Shown in pieces: positions 26,218-33,458 of a DNA stretch of 64,000 nt. The stretch lies in the NCBI RefSeq assembly GCF_001306455.1, contig NZ_LGTQ01000005.1, forward strand, positions 248,001 through 312,000. The letters are read 5' to 3'. This DNA is from Jiulongibacter sediminis. Its GTDB lineage: Bacteria > Bacteroidota > Bacteroidia > Cytophagales > Spirosomataceae. The notes below the pieces were generated by a model, which searched no databases, had not been told where the DNA came from, and saw nothing but the letters and a program-made list of their open reading frames with translations. A program made the position numbers and the translations under genes. The first letter of the stretch is position 1; each line of letters opens with the position of its first letter.

Positions 26218-26780
26218 GCATGACAGAGTTACATATCAAAAACATGGTTTGCGACCGCTGTATTTTCACGGTCTCTGAATTACTCAATCAGTTAAAGGCC
26301 GATGTTAGTGGTGTAGAAATGGGGCGGGTTATTTTGAGTTCACCGCTCTCTGCCGATCAATCCGTTTTGTTTGAGCAAAAACTGAAGGCACTGGGTTTTG
26401 AGTTATTGAAAGACAAAGAATTGCAGCTGATTGAAAACCTAAAAACAGTCATTATTGATCTTGTCAGAAATCAGGAAGATGCCCTCCGGAAATATACGGT
26501 TTCGGCCTATATTGAGAAAGAAATAGGGAGGGACTATAAAACCCTCAGCACACTTTTCTCGTCTAAAGAAGGGCAGACGATCGAACATTTTCTGATTGCC
26601 CAAAAAGTGGAGCGGGTGAAGGAACTGATCAGTTATAATGAGTTAAGCATCAGTGAAATTGCAGATCGTTTGCATTACAGTAGTGTGGCTCATCTGTCAA
26701 ATCAATTCAAAAAAATGACGGGTCTCACCCCCAGTCAGTTCAGACAAAAAGGTGAACGGAAAGCATTGGATAAAATTTAA
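26214..26780 (+). CDS. AraC-type regulator with N-terminal HMA-like metal-binding domain
   Basis: 188 residues from ATG 26214 (ATGA overlap with the receptor). The N-terminal half resembles a heavy-metal-associated domain, with MVCDRC (Cys 13 and 16) in the usual MxCxxC position. The C-terminal half is a double-HTH AraC domain (about 100-185) ending in LTPSQFRQK. The fusion suggests a cytoplasmic metal sensor that binds copper or a similar ion through the HMA Cys pair and controls this locus. That function is inference; the domains are visible. Confidence 0.85.
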   Translation: MSMTELHIKNMVCDRCIFTVSELLNQLKADVSGVEMGRVILSSPLSADQSVLFEQKLKALGFELLKDKELQLIENLKTVIIDLVRNQEDALRKYTVSAYIEKEIGRDYKTLSTLFSSKEGQTIEHFLIAQKVERVKELISYNELSISEIADRLHYSSVAHLSNQFKKMTGLTPSQFRQKGERKALDKI

Positions 26781-26790
26781 AAAGATAAAC

Positions 26791-27048
26791 ATGAACAAAA
26801 TTAAAATTGGCCTGATGGCCCTTCTGATGGCCTCTTTTGTGGCTTGTACCAATTCTGAAACGCAGGAAACTGCCGCCGAAGAACACATACACGAGCATGG
26901 TGATATGGATCATCATGATATGGAGGCCACTGAAATGGCAGAAGGGAAATACAGCTGCCCTATGGCTTGTGAAGGAGATAAAACCTATGACGAAGCTGGC
27001 AAATGCCCGGTTTGCGAAATGGACCTGGAGTTGGCATCAGCTGAGTAA
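26791..27048 (+). CDS. Heavy-metal-binding domain lipoprotein
   Basis: 85 residues. The lipobox FVAC (Cys 19) marks a lipoprotein. A His-rich linker (EEHIHEHGDMDHHDME) is followed by the metal-binding domain motif YSCPMACEGDKTYDE ... GKCPVCEMDL (about 56-82), the same block found at the N-termini of Cu/Ag efflux adaptors. It probably binds copper in the periplasm or outer envelope. It lies 10 bp after the regulator, so it is in the same operon, and is followed by a hairpin. Confidence 0.82.
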   Translation: MNKIKIGLMALLMASFVACTNSETQETAAEEHIHEHGDMDHHDMEATEMAEGKYSCPMACEGDKTYDEAGKCPVCEMDLELASAE

Positions 27049-27057
27049 AGAAAATAG

Positions 27058-27085
27058 GGGGTGAAGTCTTAATCTACTTCACCCC
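27058..27085 (+). terminator. Hairpin after the metal lipoprotein gene
   Basis: GGGGTGAAGT and ACTTCACCCC form a perfect 10-bp stem with an 8-nt loop. No long T-run follows on the + strand, so it may act as an attenuator or mRNA end-protector instead of a strong terminator. Confidence 0.5.
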
Positions 27086-27140
27086 TTAATGCCTTAATAT
27101 TTCCAAAAAAAACGACTCCAAATGCCTTCTTTGCCCTGTG

Positions 27141-27190
27141 GTACCCTGAGCTTGTCGAAGGGAGCCTGTCGAAGGGTGTCGAAGGGAGCC
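27141..27190 (+). repeat. REP-like dispersed element with three TGTCGAAGGG units
   Basis: GTACCCTGAGCTTGTCGAAG is a string I recognise as a common interspersed repeat in Bacteroidota genomes. TGTCGAAGGG occurs here at 27153, 27167 and 27177, each close to AGCC. It lies in the gap before the periplasmic HMA gene, and the frame through it (LSLSKGACRR...) is not a real N-terminus. Confidence 0.7.
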
Positions 27191-27214
27191 TATCAGACAA
27201 TAAAAAATAGAAAA

Positions 27215-27565
27215 ATGAAAAAGTTAATAACAATCTTACTGGCAACCATTCTTTTCAGCTTTTCGGCTGAGGCTCAAAGCCTCGGGCAATATGATGATGT
27301 GGTAAAAATCAAAACTTCGGCTATCTGCAAAATGTGCAAAAAGCGTATTGAAAGAGACCTGAGCCTGACAAAAGGAATTGAAAAAGCGGAACTCAACCTT
27401 GACAGTAAAGTGGTAACTGTGGCGTACAATGCGAAACGTACTGACCCAACAAAGATCAAAGAAGCGATCTCAAATATTGGCTATGATGCCGATGAGGTAG
27501 TAGCCGATCCAAAAGCTCATGATCGTCTGCCGGACTGCTGTCAGAAAGATGTGAAGCCGCATTAA
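27215..27565 (+). CDS. Periplasmic HMA-domain metal-binding protein
   Basis: 116 residues from ATG 27215. The signal peptide ends at about residue 20 (SAEAQ). An HMA domain with AICKMCKKRIERDL (Cys 38 and 41) and the expected second half (VVTVAYNAKRTDPTKIKEAISNIGYDAD) follows. The C-terminus DCCQKDVKPH adds another Cys pair. It is a periplasmic counterpart of copper chaperones. An upstream in-frame extension runs through a dispersed repeat and is rejected as start. It ends 13 bp before the convergent transporter gene. Confidence 0.83.
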   Translation: MKKLITILLATILFSFSAEAQSLGQYDDVVKIKTSAICKMCKKRIERDLSLTKGIEKAELNLDSKVVTVAYNAKRTDPTKIKEAISNIGYDADEVVADPKAHDRLPDCCQKDVKPH

Positions 27566-27578
27566 GAGATAAACTCTA

Positions 27579-28373
27579 TCACTTACTCAATTTCAAAATC
27601 CGGCGGGCTCCCTGAATCACAAGAATAAAAACAATAGTTCCAATGATGAGGTCAGGAGCGGCTGAATGCAGCCAATTGACCAGTAAACCAGCGACTATCA
27701 CACCAAGGTTGATGATGACATCATTGGACGTGAAAATCATGCTGGCTTTCATGTGAGCTTCTTCTTTGCTTTTCGATTTTTGGAGTAAATACAGACAGAC
27801 ACCGTTTGCAATCAGGGCCAACACAGAAACCAGAATCATCGTACTGAAATCGGGAAGTTCTTCCTGACCCCAAAAACGTCTCAAAACCTCCAGAAAACCA
27901 ATCAAAGCCAATGTGATCTGAAAGTAACCGGCTAGCTTGGCTATTTTCTTTTTTCTGACCAATGTGCCGCCAACAGCAAATAAGCTCAGACCATACACAA
28001 AACTATCAGCGAGCATATCCAGGCTGTCAGCCACCAATCCCATAGATTTAGAAAGAAGACCGGTACTCATTTCCAGTAAGAAAAAAACGAAATTGATTCC
28101 CAGAACAGCCCAAAGAAGCTTTTTCTGTTCGGTATTCTCTTCAAAATTACCTTCTTCAGTGGTTTCTGTGGAAAGAGGTTGGTCTCCAAGGTTTAGTTCA
28201 TGAATAGCCGCCTCAAGTGGTGCAGGTTCGCCTTCATGATAAATAGTCAGTTTCCGTTTTTCAAGATCAAAATCAAGTTGTTTTACTCCCTCAAAACCAT
28301 CCAGTTTCATCCTGATCAGGTTTTCTTCTGACGGGCAATCCATTTGACTGATTTTGAAGATGGTTTTGTTCAT
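27579..28373 (-). CDS. CDF-like cation transporter with degenerate N-terminal HMA domain
   Basis: 264 residues. The N-terminal part is ferredoxin-like HMA in sequence, but the metal motif reads QMDCPSEE (one Cys instead of CxxC). Five to six transmembrane segments follow (about 88-255). The motif DSLDMLADSFVYG resembles the CDF metal site (DSxHxxxD) with Asp in place of His, and a second site, MKASMIFTSNDVIINLG, matches the TM5 region. Likely an inner-membrane exporter or a relative. It follows the DUF3703 gene by 8 bp, the typical pairing. Confidence 0.78.
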   Translation of the reverse strand: MNKTIFKISQMDCPSEENLIRMKLDGFEGVKQLDFDLEKRKLTIYHEGEPAPLEAAIHELNLGDQPLSTETTEEGNFEENTEQKKLLWAVLGINFVFFLLEMSTGLLSKSMGLVADSLDMLADSFVYGLSLFAVGGTLVRKKKIAKLAGYFQITLALIGFLEVLRRFWGQEELPDFSTMILVSVLALIANGVCLYLLQKSKSKEEAHMKASMIFTSNDVIINLGVIVAGLLVNWLHSAAPDLIIGTIVFILVIQGARRILKLSK

Positions 28374-28381
28374 TTCAGTAA

Positions 28382-28762
28382 TTAATATTGACTGGAAACT
28401 GCTGCTTTTTCAAAAATAGACATTAATTCAGGTTCAATAGGAAAAGGTTTAAGTGGCGGGACATTGGCTCCGCCCGGATTTCCAACAGGAATTTTTCCAA
28501 CGAAGGACTTCACTCCACCAAAAATCAGTCGTGGTATTTGTCCGAGTATCTCTTTTCCGCTTTTGATTTTAAATCCGAATTGTAGCATCTTCCAATGAAC
28601 GTAGCTATGTGCATACGGATATTTTTGTCCGATGATGTGGGCACGCTCTAAATGTTTCCACGCTTGGTTCAGGTTCCCCTCCAAATATTCAGACTGATAG
28701 TCCAATAGCTCTTTTTGGTAAAACGGTTTTAAACTTTTCGGTATGGTTGTATTGAATTTCAT
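28382..28762 (-). CDS. DUF3703 family protein
   Basis: 126 residues. The sequence YLEGNLNQAWKHLERAHIIGQKYPYAHSYVHWKML and the following GGxNVPPxKPFPI pattern match DUF3703, a small cytoplasmic family found beside heavy-metal transporters. It has no membrane segment or metal Cys motif; conserved His residues (HxxxH-like in AHSYVHW) could bind metal. It is paired with the CDF-like gene. Its expected upstream neighbours, the copper chaperone and ATPase, are separated from it by the cassette insertion. Confidence 0.82.
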   Translation of the reverse strand: MKFNTTIPKSLKPFYQKELLDYQSEYLEGNLNQAWKHLERAHIIGQKYPYAHSYVHWKMLQFGFKIKSGKEILGQIPRLIFGGVKSFVGKIPVGNPGGANVPPLKPFPIEPELMSIFEKAAVSSQY

Positions 28763-28823
28763 ATCATCATTTTACGACAAGTATCAATTAGTTCACACTT
28801 TCCAGTAGTTTATTTCAAATGTT

Positions 28824-28889
28824 CCTCAACGTACCGAATATGAATCGTGGTGTGCTGCAAGCCACTATGATTTATATTCATTGTTAGGT
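28824..28889 (-). repeat. attC-like recombination site A
   Basis: Read on the - strand: ACCTAAC (28889-28883, exact RYYYAAC) ... GTTGAGG (28830-28824, GTTRRRY with one mismatch), 66 bp apart. Between them, CCAC ... TATTC (28862-28879) pairs imperfectly with GAATATGAATCGTGG (28836-28850) around an 11-nt loop. Size, core boxes and imperfect arms are those of an integron attC. It begins 4 bp after the stop of the AbiGi-like gene. Confidence 0.65.
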
Positions 28890-28892
28890 GTT

Positions 28893-29648
28893 TTAAAAAT
28901 CTGTTTTTATTCTCTCTGCAGAAATAACCCTTGTCATTAATGTACTTTTCTCATTGTCCGTAAATCTATCCATTTTTGTTATTGACTTAATCAAACTGGG
29001 AATTTGATTGTCATGTTTTACAATTAAATAGTTTACATCACCAGCATCAAAAATTAGAGATTTAGCTGATATTATTTTATTTTCTGTTTCGAGGATTTTC
29101 TTGTTTGTATATTTTTTAAAATCTAGTTGGAGCCTATTAAAATTATCTTCATAGGATAAAACATATCTCCATTCGCGTTCATCATAGAACTTATAATTCT
29201 TCAGTATTTTGCCCTTCCGCTTAAAGTCATCTCTGAAAGGTTTTATATACCTTAATAACTGTTTAATTTCGAAAAAAACATCATTTCTTCCGGTTGTAAA
29301 CTCTAATTTCAAATCATTTCCTAACGAATTCAATCTCATCATAACATCCATAATTGTTTGGGCTGATTGCGAATTTGAGTCTAAATAAAAAATAGGGTTT
29401 AATCTATTTTTAACAGCCCAATTCATGGATAATCCGACTCCATAATATCCATAAACATCCAAATGTTTAGATATTTTTGACAATGGTATATCACAAAAGC
29501 ATACCATTGGAAATGGAATTTCGAGATGAATGTGTTTTATCTTAATGTCTTCAAGTGAATACCGAGGCATAAATCCATTCTCGATTATGCCTTCGAGATT
29601 TTTTATAGTATTTGTAAAATGATATAGAGAATTACTACTTATTGCCAC
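28893..29648 (-). CDS. AbiGi-like abortive infection protein
   Basis: 251 residues from GTG 29648. Features match the AbiGi family (putative antitoxin of the lactococcal AbiG phage-resistance system): the opening LYHFTNTIKNLEGIIENGF-PRY, then FPMVCFCDIPLS, YGYYGVGLSMNWAVKN-LNP, and the C-terminal YDEREWRYV. It is cytoplasmic. The usual toxin partner AbiGii is not adjacent. The gene sits alone in an integron-like cassette with a 38-bp leader and only 4 bp before the attC. Its base composition is A+T-rich compared with the metal genes around it, pointing to transfer. A phage-defence role is inferred from the family. Confidence 0.78.
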   Translation of the reverse strand: MAISSNSLYHFTNTIKNLEGIIENGFMPRYSLEDIKIKHIHLEIPFPMVCFCDIPLSKISKHLDVYGYYGVGLSMNWAVKNRLNPIFYLDSNSQSAQTIMDVMMRLNSLGNDLKLEFTTGRNDVFFEIKQLLRYIKPFRDDFKRKGKILKNYKFYDEREWRYVLSYEDNFNRLQLDFKKYTNKKILETENKIISAKSLIFDAGDVNYLIVKHDNQIPSLIKSITKMDRFTDNEKSTLMTRVISAERIKTDF

Positions 29649-29679
29649 CTTCCATTTTAGTTTGTTTGAAAATTATTAG

Positions 29680-29812
29680 ACCCAACGGTCTCGGGTATGA
29701 AACTTAGGGCATTTCAAAGCTCTTCATTGTCCGCATGAAACGAGCTTGGATAAGAGCCGAAAACGTTTCGAAACCACAATCTGCCCTATGTTTTATACCC
29801 ATTGTTAGCAGC
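29680..29812 (-). repeat. attC-like recombination site B
   Basis: On the - strand GCTGCTAAC (29812-29804) opens and GTTGGGT (29686-29680, exact GTTRRRY) closes a 133-bp palindromic region. Nineteen-base arms GGGTATGAAACTTAGGGCA (29693-29711) and TGCCCTATGTTTTATACCC (29782-29800) pair with two mismatches, and an inner GCTCTT/AAGAGC pair lies within. Length is near the upper end known for attC sites. It separates the two cassette genes. Confidence 0.68.
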
Positions 29813-29827
29813 ACGCCTTTTTCTTTT

Positions 29828-30649
29828 TTATAATGATACGTATTCAATTATTCGAGAAATGAATTGTCCTGCCGCACCGCCACTTTTATAACTGTCGGCT
29901 ATTGTTGTTAAACTAGAAGCGACTCCTGTTCCATTCATTAAAAGAGTGCCAATTCTGTTCAATAAGGATTTGCTCTTTTCTTTTTGTCCTGATTTAACTG
30001 CGTCCAATAATTCATTTAGTGTTTTATGAAGGTCAGTTATATCAGTTTGATTAAGCGTTTCATTAATTAGCTTCAAATCTTCATTTGATATAGTTTCTAC
30101 ATTTAAGAATTCTCTACTGAGCGTTATATCAAATAGGTCATCTGCGATTACACTTTCATTTCTTGGAAACTCTTCTTCACTAATCTTTTTGGCGATACAT
30201 TTAAAGCCAAAACAAACATAGTCGTAAATATTAAAGATGATTGAGCACCTTTTTTCTAAATGATTATATAATATCTGAATTTGTCCGGGTGGACGAGTAG
30301 AAAACTGCCCTGCAAAGCCCACAGGAATGAACGGTTTATCTTTAAACTTGATGATGTCGGGAATGTAGTTTTTAGGAAATAAAATTCCGACTACTGTACC
30401 ACCTGGGACTCCATAATCATCACAAAAAGTAATTTCATTTTCCTTAGAGTATGTTCTGGTTTCCGCCCCTGGCTGTCTTTTCAAAACATTAATGTCTCCA
30501 AATAGTCCAAAAGGAAAGAACTCAGAGTCACTATCAATCTTAGTTCTTCTGTTTTCAAAAGTCCATTGAAAGTTGTCTGACGTGACTTGAAATACTTCTA
30601 CTTTGCCGTCTTCGTTGACTTTCTGTATGACCATTAATTTCGTTATCAT
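29828..30649 (-). CDS. Unrecognised cassette protein
   Basis: 273 residues from ATG 30649 (an ATG six codons in, 30634, is possible). There is no signal peptide. The N-terminal half is beta-rich (DGKVEVFQVTSDNFQWTF, VGFAGQFSTRPPGQ, CSIIFNIYDYVCFGF). The C-terminal half is helical and acidic (about 175-235, with DLHKTLNELLDAVKSGQKEKSK) and ends with a Gly/Ala-rich segment, AGQFISRIIEYVSL, that could touch membrane. No family is recognised. It has its own cassette with a 29-bp leader and 16 bp before attC. Because its neighbour is AbiGi-like, a defence or toxin role is possible but unproven. Confidence 0.65.
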   Translation of the reverse strand: MITKLMVIQKVNEDGKVEVFQVTSDNFQWTFENRRTKIDSDSEFFPFGLFGDINVLKRQPGAETRTYSKENEITFCDDYGVPGGTVVGILFPKNYIPDIIKFKDKPFIPVGFAGQFSTRPPGQIQILYNHLEKRCSIIFNIYDYVCFGFKCIAKKISEEEFPRNESVIADDLFDITLSREFLNVETISNEDLKLINETLNQTDITDLHKTLNELLDAVKSGQKEKSKSLLNRIGTLLMNGTGVASSLTTIADSYKSGGAAGQFISRIIEYVSL

Positions 30650-30669
30650 CTGTGTCGTCTATTTAGGTG

Positions 30670-30806
30670 GCTGCTAACGTACGAATATATGCAATTGCAC
30701 ATACCCTGCATACATGGACATATGTTTGATAACGAATAATGTTTGTATTTTCCTTAAAATAAGGTGGTTATGCTATTTCTAAAGTATCCGTTATTAACGG
30801 TTAAGT
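30670..30806 (-). repeat. Possible degenerate attC-like site C
   Basis: On the - strand ACTTAAC (30806-30800, exact RYYYAAC) and GTTAGCAGC (30678-30670) lie about 135 bp apart, close to the length of site B. Only short internal inverted repeats are visible (for example CCGTTATTAACGG on the + strand, 30788-30800), so the arms are weak. It would be the upstream boundary of cassette 1. Confidence 0.35.
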
Positions 30807-30824
30807 AACGGCTACAAAGAAAAC

Positions 30825-31031
30825 CTATATTTTCTCCCCCTCATACCCCGCCTCTTTCAAAGCTGAGATGATTTCTTCGGCTGTAAAGATTTCGCCTTCT
30901 ACGGTGAGGATTTTATCGGGGTTATCAGTGTCGACTTTCCACTCGTCTACTTCTTCCAGTTTATTGAGAAATGGAGTGACGGTTTTGACACAGTTACCGC
31001 AGTTGATGTTTGTTTTAAATTGTTGTTTCAT
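30825..31031 (-). CDS. CopZ-like HMA copper chaperone
   Basis: 68 residues from ATG 31031; the open frame upstream is not used because this ATG opens the conserved MKQQFKTNINCGNCV. HMA domain with CGNC (Cys 11 and 14) at the usual place and ALKEAGYEGEKI at the end. It is a cytoplasmic metal chaperone, expected to pass Cu(I) to the ATPase encoded just upstream. It is separated from copA by a 237-bp repeat-rich gap, so cotranscription is uncertain. Confidence 0.82.
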   Translation of the reverse strand: MKQQFKTNINCGNCVKTVTPFLNKLEEVDEWKVDTDNPDKILTVEGEIFTAEEIISALKEAGYEGEKI

Positions 31032-31038
31032 TTTTTTT

Positions 31039-31265
31039 AAGATATAAGATTTAAGACAAAAGACGTAAGACAAGAGACTTTTTTTATTTTATCAAGTGTA
31101 CCCACCTCGCCCTTTGGGCACTCCTCCCAGGAGGAGAATTTATTTCGGCTATCTGTCATCGGTCATCCCTGTCTGCCGACAGGCAGGCGTCAACGGTCAT
31201 CGGTCAAAGACTTCCAACCTCAAACACCTGACAACAGACACCCAACATCAGACACCTAACACCCA
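31039..31265 (-). repeat. Cluster of dispersed-repeat-like palindromes and short tandem units
   Basis: The gap between copA and the chaperone gene holds several small repeats. These are AAGAC-type purine repeats (31039-31079), GCCCTTTGGGC (31109-31119), CTCCTCC/GGAGGAG with 2-nt loop (31121-31136) and the imperfect palindrome CCTGTCTGCCGACAGGCAGG (31168-31187). There are also direct GGTCATCGGTCA units (31161-31208) and ACACCCAACATC repeated (31229 to 31270). These look like interspersed intergenic repeats common in Bacteroidota. There is no coding evidence. Confidence 0.6.
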
Positions 31266-31268
31266 ACA

Positions 31269-33455
31269 TCACGCTCCCCGCAACCTCAAACTATTCAACA
31301 CCACACTCACCGAGCTGAAGGCCATGGCTCCGCCGGCGATCATAGGGTTAATCATAAAGCCGTTTATGGGATACAACAGTCCGGCTGCCAGCGGAATTCC
31401 GATCACGTTATAAATAAAGGCCCAGAAAAGGTTTTGGTTGACCGTTCGCATGGTTTGTTTTCCAATTTTCAAGGCCTGAGGTACTTTCAGTAAGTCGTTA
31501 GAGACAATCGCAATTTTGGCGACTTCCAGAGAGACGTCAGCTCCTGAGCCCATGGCTATACCAAGATCGGCCTGGGCCAGAGAAACGGAGTCATTGATGC
31601 CATCACCCACCATCGCTACTTTTCGACCAGCCTTTTGTTCTTCTTTGATGAAATCACTTTTGTCTGTTGGCAGGCAGGAGGCTTTGAAATGTTCAAGTCC
31701 GACTTCATTAGCCACAGCTTTGGCTGTTCCGGCGTTATCACCGGTCAGCATCACTACTTTATGTCCTGTTTGTTGAAGTAACTGTATGGCTTCTTTTGAG
31801 TTGGCTTTGACTTTGTCCTGAAGGGCCGCTATCGCCAAAAGAGTTTTTTGTTTTTCAGCCAGAAGGATAACCGTTTTACCTTCGTTTTGCCATTGAGAAA
31901 CCAAGTGTTTTTGAGATTCATCAAAACTCACTCCAGACTCAACGATGAATTCAGGTGTACCTACTAAATAGGTTTTGTTTTCTATAACACCTTCTATTCC
32001 TTTTCCGGTCACTGATTCAAAAGAGCTCACATCCAATTTTTCAGTATCAATTGCAGAAGTGATCGCCTTGGCCAACGGGTGCTCAGAGAGGGCTTCCAGA
32101 CTTTTTAAGATGCTTTTGGCATCGTCATGGTAGGTCTCAATATCTGAGAGACCGGGTTTCCCTTCGGTAATCGTTCCTGTTTTGTCCAAAATGATGGTAT
32201 CAATTTCTTTGGCCGCTTCCAGACTTTCGGCGTCTTTGACCAAAATACCAGCATTGGCTGCTTTCCCAACTCCCACCATAATGGCCGTTGGTGTGGCTAG
32301 ACCAAGAGCACATGGGCAGGCAATCACCAAAACCGACAAAGTAGAAACGAGGCCTAAGGCCAATTTATGCTCTCCCCCGAATAGCTGCCAAATCACAAAG
32401 GTCAGTACTGCGATGAGTAGAACAACCGGCACAAAAATAGAGGCAACTTTATCGACCATTTTCTGAACAGGAGCCTTGCTGCCCTGAGCGGCTTCCACAC
32501 TGGAGATAATTTGAGAGAGATAGGTGTCTTTTCCTATTTTCTGAGCCAAAATCCGCAGGTTTCCGTTCTGATTGAGTGTTCCGGCAAAGACCTCCGATTT
32601 CTTTTCTTTCAACACCGGAACCGGCTCGCCGCTGATACTGCTTTCATCTACATACGATTCCCCCTTTTTAACTTTTCCGTCGACGGGTATCTTTTCTCCC
32701 GGCTTTACGATGACCAGATCTCCTTGAATCAATTCCTCCAATGGAACAGTTTCTTCTTCTCCATTACGAATTACGGTAACCTCTTTGGCCTGCAAAGACA
32801 TGAGTTTTTTTAGTGCAGCCGAGGTTCCGCTTTTAGCTTTCTCTTCCAGAAACTTTCCGATCAGAATAAAGAAAATGACCACGCCTGCCGCTTCATAATA
32901 GACATGGGCTTCTATTCCTCGATCTAGAAAATAGGCTGGCGAAAAAGTATTGAAAAGACTAAAAACATAGGCGATTCCGGTACTTAGAGCCACCAGCGTG
33001 TCCATATTCACTGAACGATTCTTAGCTTGTTTCCAGGCATTGATAAAGAAATGTTTCCCGAAAACAAAAAGAATGGGAGTTGATAAGGCCAACATGATGT
33101 ATTGAGAGTAGGGCCAGTGCATGCCGAACATCCCCACGATAAGCAAAGGCACAGAGAAAATTCCGGCCCAAATCATATTGGACTTCGCCTTTTGCACTTT
33201 CTCTGATTTGATCTCTTCGGCCTTTTCTTCTGAGTTTTCCTGTTCGATAAAAAGGTCGTAACCAATAGCCTGAACCTGCTTTTTCAGCAGCTCCAGATTT
33301 GTTTTATCCGGGTCAATTTTGACTCTGGCTTTTTCATTGGCATAGTTTACATCAGCGGTAATTACCCCTGGTGTTTCTCTTAAGACCTTTTCGATGCTGC
33401 CGGCACAGGCTGCACAAGACATTCCCAAAACCGGTATTTGAACTTCATTTTCCAT
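31269..33455 (-). CDS. copA: Copper-translocating P-type ATPase
   Basis: 728 residues from ATG 33455. It has one N-terminal HMA domain (GMSCAACAGSIEKVL, Cys 14 and 17). Eight transmembrane segments surround the P1B-1 metal site CPC in VIACPCALGLATPTA. The actuator TSSGE-equivalent ISGEPVP, the phosphorylation motif DKTGTITEG, SEHPLAKAI (His-Pro of P1B pumps) and GDGINDSVSLAQADLGIAMGSG are all present. It exports Cu(I) from the cytoplasm across the inner membrane. An exact -7 box ends 3 nt before the ATG, supporting this start. It is divergent from 33581. Confidence 0.96.
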   Translation of the reverse strand: MENEVQIPVLGMSCAACAGSIEKVLRETPGVITADVNYANEKARVKIDPDKTNLELLKKQVQAIGYDLFIEQENSEEKAEEIKSEKVQKAKSNMIWAGIFSVPLLIVGMFGMHWPYSQYIMLALSTPILFVFGKHFFINAWKQAKNRSVNMDTLVALSTGIAYVFSLFNTFSPAYFLDRGIEAHVYYEAAGVVIFFILIGKFLEEKAKSGTSAALKKLMSLQAKEVTVIRNGEEETVPLEELIQGDLVIVKPGEKIPVDGKVKKGESYVDESSISGEPVPVLKEKKSEVFAGTLNQNGNLRILAQKIGKDTYLSQIISSVEAAQGSKAPVQKMVDKVASIFVPVVLLIAVLTFVIWQLFGGEHKLALGLVSTLSVLVIACPCALGLATPTAIMVGVGKAANAGILVKDAESLEAAKEIDTIILDKTGTITEGKPGLSDIETYHDDAKSILKSLEALSEHPLAKAITSAIDTEKLDVSSFESVTGKGIEGVIENKTYLVGTPEFIVESGVSFDESQKHLVSQWQNEGKTVILLAEKQKTLLAIAALQDKVKANSKEAIQLLQQTGHKVVMLTGDNAGTAKAVANEVGLEHFKASCLPTDKSDFIKEEQKAGRKVAMVGDGINDSVSLAQADLGIAMGSGADVSLEVAKIAIVSNDLLKVPQALKIGKQTMRTVNQNLFWAFIYNVIGIPLAAGLLYPINGFMINPMIAGGAMAFSSVSVVLNSLRLRGA

Positions 33456-33458
33456 ACA

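Larger units (their letters stand above)
28830..30678 (-). mobile_element. Two-cassette integron-like array (no integrase seen)
   Basis: Two single-gene units, each with a short leader, one ORF and an attC-like palindrome, in the same orientation. Cassette 1 (about 30677-29686) opens with GTTAGCAGC and its own attC begins with the exact complement GCTGCTAAC (29812-29804). Cassette 2 (about 29685-28830) opens with GTTGGGT and its own attC begins with ACCTAAC (6 of 7 complementary to the opening heptamer). That pairing of a cassette start with its own attC is expected after integron recombination. The block is visibly richer in A+T than its flanks. No integron integrase lies in the window, so it would be a CALIN-type cluster or a pair of captured cassettes. 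Confidence 0.65.

Noticed and set aside
27122-27214. In-frame N-terminal extension of the periplasmic HMA gene
   Set aside because: It runs through a REP-like repeat; the ATG at 27215 gives a proper signal peptide.
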